A stretch of DNA of 5,004 nucleotides, taken from positions 1-5,004 of the forward strand of contig DEPP01000098.1 of NCBI GenBank assembly GCA_002358835.1. Reading direction: 5' to 3'. Position 1 is the stretch's first letter; the number at the start of each line of letters is the position of its first letter. The translations under genes were made by a program, and so were the position numbers. Under the pieces are notes generated by a model, which saw only the letters and a list, made by a program, of their open reading frames with translations, was not told the origin of the DNA and did no database searches. Shown piece by piece: positions 1-5,004 of this stretch. The stretch is from Bacteroidales bacterium UBA3389. Its GTDB lineage: Bacteria > Bacteroidota > Bacteroidia > Bacteroidales > P3.

Positions 1-1234
1 CATCCCAAGATTCCTTTATTCTGTTTTCCAAAATAAAGTATTCGTTTTCGTATGGAGTGGTTATGATATATGCCCTGTTGCTATCGGTCAATGGTGGTAA
101 AGAGTAGGCTCCCTCAATCGTTAAAGTATCAAACGCTAACCAACCAAGACGATTTCTTTCATTTGCATTAAATGCCGCAGGTGTGTTTCCATTGTTATTG
201 TAACTGCCAGAGGACATTATGCTCCATGTAGATAATGCTTGTGCATCACCTCCCGTTTCGTCGTAATCGGTATCGTAAAAATCAGGTAAGCCGAGGACAT
301 GCCCAAACTCATGACAAATCGTTCCGATTCCGTCCATAAACGAACCTCTTTTCTCTCCCGAACATGAATAATCCGACAAAATCACACCGTCAAACAATTG
401 TTGCAAACCATCAGACTCATATATGCTCCAACGATGTGGCCAAATGGCATTAGCTTCTCCTGTTGTCGATTCGGGGCCACCTGCAAAAATCACATGAACT
501 GCATCGATTCTTCCGTCATTATTCATATCAAATTGCGAAAAATCGACATAAGAATCAATCAAAACACAGGCTTCTGAAACCATTTCTTTGGGTCTGACAT
601 CTACAAAACTCGGTCCAGGTGCACCATAATATTCTACATTCTGGCTTAACATTACAGGACCGACAACAGTTGGCGTAAGATTAAGTTGTCCTGAGGAACA
701 ATCTCTGTAATAATCCTTTACGCTACCCACCGCACCGTATGCCGAATAACCTTCTTGCGACAATAGGTTCTGAAATTCTTCTTGCGTATGTGTAAATTCC
801 CGATCTGGAAACTCCACAAGTATTACGAGCAAATTATTATTCCCTATTGTTGGATAAGATTTCGATGATTGAGGAATTTTATTTCTTGCATCGGCTTTTT
901 GAATTGAGGAATATGTTAATCCTTTTTCGATTGTAGAAAGAAAAACTCTTTCTTCTGCCGTTCTGTTTTCAAGATTCGTCGCAACGAAACTTGATGCCAC
1001 CAAATTGTTTCTTGAATCCATTTCGGCATAACAATACACTCCATCTTCATTTGGCAAAAGTGTATAACCATCTATTGTTTTTGCCCAACTAAGCCATTCA
1101 TCTCCAAAAAGATAAAAGCTCAATATTCTCTTATCCTTTTGAATCACTGATTTCAAGGTTGTATCGGCAGGATTTGCAAAGGCAATCCCAAATGACAAAC
1201 ACATAATCAGCAATCCTATTACTCTGCTTTTCAT
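1..1234 (-). CDS. Secreted M6-family (immune inhibitor A-like) zinc metalloprotease, 3' end cut off by the window
   Basis: I translated this by hand: 411 codons stay open from the ATG at 1234 to the left edge, so the C-terminus is missing. Residues 1-20 form a signal peptide (MKSR, a hydrophobic core, then AFA before Asn21). Residues 37-80 (LFGDEW, TIDGYTLL, GVYCYA) resemble the N-terminal propeptide of bacterial M6 proteases. The catalytic domain starts near residue 130. It contains a Ca-loop-like DMNNDGRID at 236-244, the zinc site HEFGHVLGLPD at 308-318 (ligands His308, His312 and probably Asp318; catalytic Glu309) and a Met-turn around SIM at 338-340. NERNRLGWL near 358-366 is also typical of the family. 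All key catalytic residues seen are intact. The protein probably hydrolyses peptides outside the cell. The start is supported by a consensus promoter ending 24 bp upstream. A T9SS sorting domain or other C-terminal module may lie beyond the window, which is inference. The family call is firm; the substrate is unknown. Confidence 0.93.
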   Translation of the reverse strand, partial: MKSRVIGLLIMCLSFGIAFANPADTTLKSVIQKDKRILSFYLFGDEWLSWAKTIDGYTLLPNEDGVYCYAEMDSRNNLVASSFVATNLENRTAEERVFLSTIEKGLTYSSIQKADARNKIPQSSKSYPTIGNNNLLVILVEFPDREFTHTQEEFQNLLSQEGYSAYGAVGSVKDYYRDCSSGQLNLTPTVVGPVMLSQNVEYYGAPGPSFVDVRPKEMVSEACVLIDSYVDFSQFDMNNDGRIDAVHVIFAGGPESTTGEANAIWPHRWSIYESDGLQQLFDGVILSDYSCSGEKRGSFMDGIGTICHEFGHVLGLPDFYDTDYDETGGDAQALSTWSIMSSGSYNNNGNTPAAFNANERNRLGWLAFDTLTIEGAYSLPPLTDSNRAYIITTPYENEYFILENRIKESWD

Positions 1235-1258
1235 ATTCGATTCTAAAAAATGAGACGG

Positions 1259-1290
1259 CAAAGTTACAAGAAAAATTTCTATCTACAAAA
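1259..1290 (-). promoter_or_regulatory. Bacteroidetes-type promoter of the M6 protease gene
   Basis: Read on the minus strand, TTTTG (1286-1290) is followed by a 19-bp spacer and TAACTTTG (1259-1266). This fits the Bacteroidetes housekeeping consensus of TTTG near -33 and TAnnTTTG near -7. Transcription would start about six bases past the box, near 1253, giving a leader of about 18 nt before the ATG at 1234. That leader has no clear Shine-Dalgarno sequence, as is common in this phylum. The promoter begins just past the terminator of the preceding gene, so the protease gene appears to have its own transcript. Confidence 0.8.
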
Positions 1291-1300
1291 TCGAATAAAC

Positions 1301-1333
1301 AAAAAAAAGAGGCACACCCAAAGGCATGCCTCT
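1301..1333 (-). terminator. Intrinsic terminator of the T9SS cargo gene
   Basis: On the minus strand, AGAGGCATGCC pairs with GGTGTGCCTCT across a TTTG tetraloop. This is an 11-bp stem: seven perfect pairs at the base, then two G-T wobbles and two G-C pairs. A run of T bases follows directly (complement of the A run at 1301-1308). It lies 22 bp past the stop codon at 1356. The A-rich sequence before the stem can add a few A-T pairs against the T run. On the opposite strand the hairpin is followed by a weaker, interrupted T-rich stretch, so it is mainly a minus-strand terminator. Confidence 0.92.
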
Positions 1334-1355
1334 CTTTCTATTTAGAAACTTACGA

Positions 1356-3617
1356 TTATCTGTTTACCACAAATTTCTTAGTTTGTCTTTCACCATCTAC
1401 TGACAATGTATAGAAGTATGTTCCGTTTGCCAAGTCAGATGTGTTCAAGTTAACATTGTAAGAAGTACCTGCAACTTGAGAACCTTGTTCCATTGTCTTA
1501 ACTGTTCTTCCCATTATGTCAGTAATAACGATGTTTACGTTACCTGATTTATTCAATGAGTAAGTTATAGTTGTTGAATTGTTAGCAGGGTTAGGGTAAG
1601 CATTCAAAGTAGAAGCCAAAGCAACTTCTTCAGACAATGAAGCTGTTGTACCAAGAATCATACGAATCATTGGAGTTGAGTGGTCAGCGTTTGCTGGAGA
1701 GTAGATATCACCACCCCAAGCAAATCTTGATTGATGGTTTGGTTGGAATACCAACATCATTGTATGCCAGTAACCGTTACCTGAACCGAATGAGTTTAAT
1801 TGTCCCATGTAGTTGTCAGTTGCTACAGCGAATTTACCTGTTTCTGCCATTTGGTAGCAAGCATAGTAAACATCACCAGGAGTCAATCTTACGCTGTTAG
1901 GGAATTCCATATAGATTGTTTTGAATGGATTTTCATCGCTTGAAGTGATTACGTCCAAATAATCAGGGTCAACACACAAACCATTGTTAAGGTCAGCTGC
2001 ACTCAATTCGTAGTTAGGAGTTTCAACAGGTTCACCCCATTCGTCCATAACTTCAACAATCATATTGTCATAAGTAGCTTCTTCAGTGTTGTTGAACATT
2101 CTCAATTTACCCTTGATAACTGATCCAGCCAAACAAGAGTCCAATGCAGGAACTACTTCGATACCTTTAATCCATCTTTCAGTTTCGTTATTTGCATTTG
2201 TTGAATAAGGCAAACATACTTCATATCCTTGCAATCCGAAAGGAGCTTGATCTGTTAAGTATGAGAAACCGCCACTCATTACCCAACCATAGGTAAACAT
2301 AGATGTTTCAACTGCACGGTCAGCATCTTTTGCCCAACGATAGTGAGTTTCGTTTGAAACCATAGGACCTTCAACTCTAAATGTTGTAGTGTCATCAATA
2401 ACTCCAACAACTTCACCTCTTGCTGTTACAATAGAGTTTGCTGCATATGTTCCAACTTCTTCAGAAGGTAATGTTGTAGTCCAAGCGTAGAATTCTTTGA
2501 AACGTTGTTCAGTTGTATCAATTACAACACCGGCATCGTTAGTTTCGAATATTCTTGTCATAACGTTTTCCAATGTATCCATATCAGAAACGTTTTCATC
2601 GATAGCATCAAAGACAATTTCTTCACCCTCAGCTCTTAGAGCGTTAATTACGTTCTTGAATTGAGCATCAGTATATGTTGATCCACCTGTATTTTCAAGT
2701 ATAGCTGAACTTACCAAAGTATCCAACAATACTCCTTGAGGTATGATGTGATATGCGTTTGCATAGTATTCTGCAGTTTTTACTTCAACTCTATCTTCCG
2801 GTACTTCAGAATAGTAAACGTCATCCAAGAACATAAAGTAACCGTGAGGTTGGTCTGGATCTCCCGTAGGAGGACAAGTAATACGTATTCTTACGTAAGT
2901 GAATTGATCTTCAGATGTAGCGACTGCACTTGCGTTATAAGTACCATTAGGAAGGGTTATACGTTTTGTTCCCCTAGTACTAGTATTAACATCCATCTCT
3001 ACACCTCTTGTATTGAACTCTATAGAGTCATAAGTTGCGAAAGAAGGGTCATTACTCCAGTCTATAAAGTAACGATCGCTGTTAAATCTCATCATATATT
3101 GGTTGAAGTAGATATCAACACCCATTGTTCCATATGTTTCCAATGGATTGGCGAATGTAAGCACTGCTTCTAGATCATTATTATACATTCCATTTTGCCA
3201 AATATCCAACAAACTTATATAGGCAAAACCGTTATCAGACGATGGAGTATTAGCATATCTTTCCGCATCCCAAAACCAGAATCCATCTGTATTAATTTCC
3301 AACCAATTGTATAGGAATGCACCTTCAGGTCCCATTGGAGTAGTAGTGTTAGGATGATAATTCCATCCGAAACCTTGAACAGATGAAGATGTCAAAAAAT
3401 CATTTGCATCTGAGAAATCAGAAATCAAAGACAATCCTTCAACATCTTTACGACCGTTAAGATCGTTTTGCTTTTGTGATTTAATCTGTTGACGATCAGC
3501 AGATGTCGCAACAGCTTTCTTTTGCGATGTTCCGAGTGCATCGGCCTTGATACCTATTTGTGCAAAAGCTCCACTTGTACCAATCAACAACGCTAACGCT
3601 AATAATGTTTTTTTCAT
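1356..3617 (-). CDS. Large secreted beta-rich protein with a C-terminal type IX secretion (Por) sorting domain
   Basis: This 753-residue protein is predicted to cross the inner membrane by Sec and the outer membrane by T9SS, ending at the cell surface or in the medium. Residues 1-19 are a clean signal peptide (MKKT, Leu/Ala core, AFA) with Gln20 as the likely mature N-terminus. Residues 20-60 are a polar, probably flexible linker. Residues 62-275 look like a beta-sandwich, aromatic-rich and closing with YVRIRI and FMFLDDVYYSE, a pattern seen in jelly-roll or adhesion-type domains. Residues 295-420 and 455-660 look like further Ig-like or beta-sandwich regions; this split is inference. Residues 671-753 are a T9SS type A sorting domain: NAYPNPANN (672-680), DIMGRTVKTM (700-709), NGTYFYTLSV (731-740) and terminal KKFVVNR. 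I see no catalytic motif, so an adhesin, binding or structural role is more likely than an enzyme. Five cysteines (248, 468, 495, 548, 587) remain in the mature part. The gene has its own promoter and terminator. Confidence 0.92.
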   Translation of the reverse strand: MKKTLLALALLIGTSGAFAQIGIKADALGTSQKKAVATSADRQQIKSQKQNDLNGRKDVEGLSLISDFSDANDFLTSSSVQGFGWNYHPNTTTPMGPEGAFLYNWLEINTDGFWFWDAERYANTPSSDNGFAYISLLDIWQNGMYNNDLEAVLTFANPLETYGTMGVDIYFNQYMMRFNSDRYFIDWSNDPSFATYDSIEFNTRGVEMDVNTSTRGTKRITLPNGTYNASAVATSEDQFTYVRIRITCPPTGDPDQPHGYFMFLDDVYYSEVPEDRVEVKTAEYYANAYHIIPQGVLLDTLVSSAILENTGGSTYTDAQFKNVINALRAEGEEIVFDAIDENVSDMDTLENVMTRIFETNDAGVVIDTTEQRFKEFYAWTTTLPSEEVGTYAANSIVTARGEVVGVIDDTTTFRVEGPMVSNETHYRWAKDADRAVETSMFTYGWVMSGGFSYLTDQAPFGLQGYEVCLPYSTNANNETERWIKGIEVVPALDSCLAGSVIKGKLRMFNNTEEATYDNMIVEVMDEWGEPVETPNYELSAADLNNGLCVDPDYLDVITSSDENPFKTIYMEFPNSVRLTPGDVYYACYQMAETGKFAVATDNYMGQLNSFGSGNGYWHTMMLVFQPNHQSRFAWGGDIYSPANADHSTPMIRMILGTTASLSEEVALASTLNAYPNPANNSTTITYSLNKSGNVNIVITDIMGRTVKTMEQGSQVAGTSYNVNLNTSDLANGTYFYTLSVDGERQTKKFVVNR

Positions 3618-3640
3618 TTTTTTGTTGTTTTTTTGTGATA
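3618..3640 (-). promoter_or_regulatory. A-rich translation leader of the T9SS cargo gene
   Basis: The bases directly before the ATG at 3617 are almost only A with a few C on the coding strand (CACAAAAAAACAACAAAAAA). There is no Shine-Dalgarno sequence. Unstructured A-rich leaders are known to favour strong initiation in Bacteroidetes, where Shine-Dalgarno pairing matters little. This supports the chosen start and suggests, without proving it, high expression. Confidence 0.6.
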
Positions 3641-3671
3641 AATTATTACTTTACTCTACTTAATCAATTTG

Positions 3672-3702
3672 CAAATATAGAACATTATTCTGAAATAGCA
3701 AT
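3672..3702 (-). promoter_or_regulatory. Bacteroidetes-type promoter of the T9SS cargo gene
   Basis: On the minus strand, TATATTTG (3672-3679) matches the TAnnTTTG box exactly. ATTG (3699-3702) lies 19 bp upstream and matches three of the four bases of the -33 TTTG element. A perfect TTTG (3703-3706) lies 23 bp upstream, wider than usual. Transcription would start near 3665, leaving a leader of about 48 nt. The box match is strong and the upstream element is less certain. Confidence 0.72.
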
Positions 3703-3712
3703 CAAAGGAACG

Positions 3713-3746
3713 CTTTTTTGAAAAAAAAGTTTTGTTTTCAAAAAAG
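3713..3746. repeat. Perfect 12-bp AT-rich inverted repeat
   Basis: CTTTTTTGAAAA (3713-3724) and TTTTCAAAAAAG (3735-3746) are exact reverse complements separated by 10 bases (AAAAGTTTTG). The repeat lies between the end of the arginase-like gene and the promoter of the cargo gene, starting 7 bp upstream of the TTTG at 3703-3706. It could form a hairpin in RNA or a symmetric protein-binding site. Its composition is nearly all A and T, so chance or a low-complexity origin is possible. It shares bases with the terminator-like hairpin at 3740-3762, so the two cannot fold together. Confidence 0.55.
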
Positions 3747-3762
3747 AATTTTCTGATTCTTT
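3740..3762 (-). terminator. Weak terminator-like hairpin after the arginase-like gene
   Basis: On the minus strand, AAAGAAT (3756-3762) pairs with ATTCTTT (3743-3749) across a six-base loop (CAGAAA). The T run continues to 3740. It lies 23 bp past the stop codon at 3786, where a terminator is expected. The stem has only one G-C pair, so termination is probably leaky and some readthrough into the cargo gene may occur. No stronger hairpin is seen in the gap. Confidence 0.45.
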
Positions 3763-3785
3763 GATTCAATTTCTCGAAATCAAGA

Positions 3786-4943
3786 TTAAAGATTCAGTTT
3801 GTTGTAAGCCAACAACCACCTTTCAGGAACCAAGCCTTCCATTGCTTCTTTGTAGTCATCGTATGTACAAGGTATAAGGAAATGTCTCATGTATTTTTGT
3901 TGCAATTCATCGGGACAACTCACCTGCATCCACCAACGCTCACTCTTTTTACTCTTAAAGAACACTATATTCATATCATTAGGCATTATAACACTGAATT
4001 TATAGTAGTTCTTTTGATCTTTGTATGGAAAATCATTCTTTCGCCAATTGAAACCCTCGATAAAATACCATATTGCATGAGAAATCAACTTGGCTGTACG
4101 GAAATCGCAATCCTCCTCTGCCCTATAGCCATAAAATCCTATGGAAGTAAGTTTATCACTCATTCCCGCAAAGTTCACTATCTTGCAAAATTCTTCACCA
4201 TACAAACCATGAGGGTTTTTACTCGTTGGTGAATCCGACGCCCTTATGGAGTTAATATCGGCAATAACCATATCGGCATTTCGAATAAGCGGTTCGGTAA
4301 ACTCGATTTTGTTTTGAACAGCACCCAACCTATAGGTTTCGAACCTCATCTGTTGCATCAAATCTATCAATTCGGGAACTACCAAATACGATTGATAAGC
4401 CGCATGAGTGTAATTAAACAAATAATTAGGTTGATTGCAGAAAAGATATGCCAAAAAATTAGTTTCGTCAGGGTCCTTTTCTATTTCCTTGAAATCGATT
4501 TCAGAATCGAGATTGAAAACATTTATAATCTGTCCTATTTGTTCGTAAGCCCTGTAACTGCCTATTGCCAAATCATTCTCTCTTCCTAATATAATAGGAA
4601 TAACTTTGTTTTGTAGCAAACACGAACAAGCCTCTGCCAAAGCCGAATAAGCATCCTTTCGATTGTTTCCTCGTTTGATATTACCCAAATCAACAATCTT
4701 GACGTGTTTTCTGTGTAATTTCAAGCCATAGAGTTGTTTTCTGATAATATCCACACCATTTATTCCACCCCCTTCTTCTTCAACTCCAATCAATGCCATA
4801 TCCGCAATAATGCCATCAAGTTCTGATTCAAGCGGTTTTTGTTTGCTATTAACAGAAATTACCTTTGACAGACAATCTTCCGACAAATTTTCTATGCCTA
4901 AATAATCCGTATCGATCGGATTGAAATATACGTTTATATCCAT
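3786..4943 (-). CDS. Arginase/formimidoylglutamase-superfamily protein with a degenerate metal site
   Basis: The 385 residues follow the ureohydrolase (arginase, agmatinase, formimidoylglutamase) fold order, but the three metal motifs are altered. The GGDH motif reads LGREND (119-124), so the first His is Asn123. The DAHxD motif reads DSEID (146-150), keeping Asp146 and Asp150 but with Glu148 for His. The SxDxD motif reads ADINSIRASDSP (228-239), with Asp229 kept and Asn231 in place of the second Asp. AEEDCDF (275-281) and the following helix match the C-terminal part of the family. About 85 further residues, ending in PERWLLAYNKLNL, go past the usual core. There is no signal peptide, so it is cytoplasmic. 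Known enzymes of this fold hydrolyse guanidino or formimino groups using two Mn ions. With both His ligands lost, this protein may use another metal set or be a non-catalytic relative. Similar divergent proteins are, from memory, often labelled formimidoylglutamase in Bacteroidetes; that reaction should not be assumed. It starts 3 bp after the murA-like gene and is probably co-transcribed with it. Confidence 0.82.
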   Translation of the reverse strand: MDINVYFNPIDTDYLGIENLSEDCLSKVISVNSKQKPLESELDGIIADMALIGVEEEGGGINGVDIIRKQLYGLKLHRKHVKIVDLGNIKRGNNRKDAYSALAEACSCLLQNKVIPIILGRENDLAIGSYRAYEQIGQIINVFNLDSEIDFKEIEKDPDETNFLAYLFCNQPNYLFNYTHAAYQSYLVVPELIDLMQQMRFETYRLGAVQNKIEFTEPLIRNADMVIADINSIRASDSPTSKNPHGLYGEEFCKIVNFAGMSDKLTSIGFYGYRAEEDCDFRTAKLISHAIWYFIEGFNWRKNDFPYKDQKNYYKFSVIMPNDMNIVFFKSKKSERWWMQVSCPDELQQKYMRHFLIPCTYDDYKEAMEGLVPERWLLAYNKLNL

Positions 4944-4946
4944 AAG

Positions 4947-5003
4947 CTACAACCTTCTTATACTTGCTCCCAAATTTTGCAATCTAAGATCTATATCTTG
5001 GTA
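4947..5003 (-). CDS. murA: C-terminal end of probable UDP-N-acetylglucosamine 1-carboxyvinyltransferase (MurA), 5' part off the window
   Basis: Only the last 18 codons and the TAG stop (4947-4949) are present. The peptide YQDIDLRLQNLGASIRRL aligns without gaps to the conserved MurA C-terminus, which in E. coli reads roughly GYERIEDKLRALGANIERV. The shared pattern is Y..I...L..LGA.I.R followed by a hydrophobic residue. The single base before the first whole codon is A, compatible with a Gly codon (GGA) as in the family. MurA transfers enolpyruvate from PEP to UDP-GlcNAc, the first committed step of peptidoglycan synthesis. The call rests on a very short segment but the match is specific. The stop lies 3 bp before the arginase-like start, so the two genes probably share a transcript. 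Confidence 0.7.
   Translation of the reverse strand, partial: YQDIDLRLQNLGASIRRL
4953..4958 (-). promoter_or_regulatory. Possible ribosome binding site of the arginase-like gene, inside the murA end
   Basis: On the minus strand AGAAGG lies nine bases before the ATG at 4943 and is part of the last codons of the murA-like gene. It resembles a Shine-Dalgarno sequence, which many Bacteroidetes genes lack. It may be only a by-product of the Arg-Arg codons, but it fits translational coupling across the 3-bp gap. Confidence 0.35.
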
Positions 5004-5004
5004 T

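Noticed and set aside
1301..1333. Hairpin as a plus-strand regulatory element or bidirectional terminator
   Set aside because: No plus-strand gene exists on either side, and the plus-strand side lacks a solid T run, so only the minus-strand terminator role is supported.
1637..1900. Plus-strand open frame of 87 codons
   Set aside because: It is antisense to the C-terminal part of the cargo gene, with no recognisable domain or initiation signal.
2736..3173. Plus-strand open frame of 145 codons with many Cys, Ile and Val residues
   Set aside because: It lies wholly inside the T9SS cargo gene on the opposite strand. It has no promoter or leader of its own, and its composition is what antisense reading of beta-rich coding DNA gives.
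3882..4232. Plus-strand open frame of 116 codons
   Set aside because: It is antisense to the arginase-like gene, which has clear family motifs in its own frame. Nothing supports expression from this strand.
4314..4589. Plus-strand open frame of 91 codons
   Set aside because: It is antisense to the metal-site region of the arginase-like gene and has no recognisable protein features.
1..5004. Defence island, mobile element, CRISPR array or RNA gene
   Set aside because: I saw no spaced direct repeats, transposase or integrase motifs, or tRNA/rRNA-like segments. Coding DNA fills almost all of the window and the gaps of 121 and 168 bp are explained by promoters and hairpins.

Overview
The window comes from the chromosome of a Bacteroidota bacterium, most likely Bacteroidales-like. 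Four signs agree. One protein ends in a type IX secretion system (T9SS) type A sorting domain. Two promoters match the Bacteroidetes form (TTTG/TTG, about 19 bp, TAnnTTTG). Leaders are A-rich and lack a clear Shine-Dalgarno site. The DNA is AT-rich. The species cannot be named from the sequence.

Every gene lies on the minus strand, so transcription runs from high to low coordinates. At the right edge are the last 18 codons of a gene that looks like murA (peptidoglycan precursor synthesis). Three bases later starts a 385-residue arginase-superfamily protein (3786-4943) whose metal-binding motifs are degenerate. These two look like one operon. A 168-bp AT-rich gap (3618-3785) follows. It holds a weak terminator-like hairpin, an overlapping 12-bp inverted repeat, and a promoter with an A-rich leader for the next gene.

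That gene (1356-3617) encodes a 753-residue exported protein with a signal peptide, several predicted beta-rich regions and a C-terminal T9SS sorting domain. A strong intrinsic terminator (1301-1333) ends it. Only 10 bp further on, a consensus-quality promoter (1259-1290) starts the last gene, a secreted M6-family (immune inhibitor A-like) metalloprotease. The left edge of the window cuts this gene off after 411 codons.

The window therefore holds three transcription units: a cell-wall/arginase-like operon, a T9SS cargo gene, and a secreted zinc protease gene. The last two probably both act outside the cell, but nothing here shows that they work together. I found no RNA gene, CRISPR array, insertion sequence or phage element. 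The most unusual feature is the arginase-fold protein that lacks both canonical metal-binding histidines.
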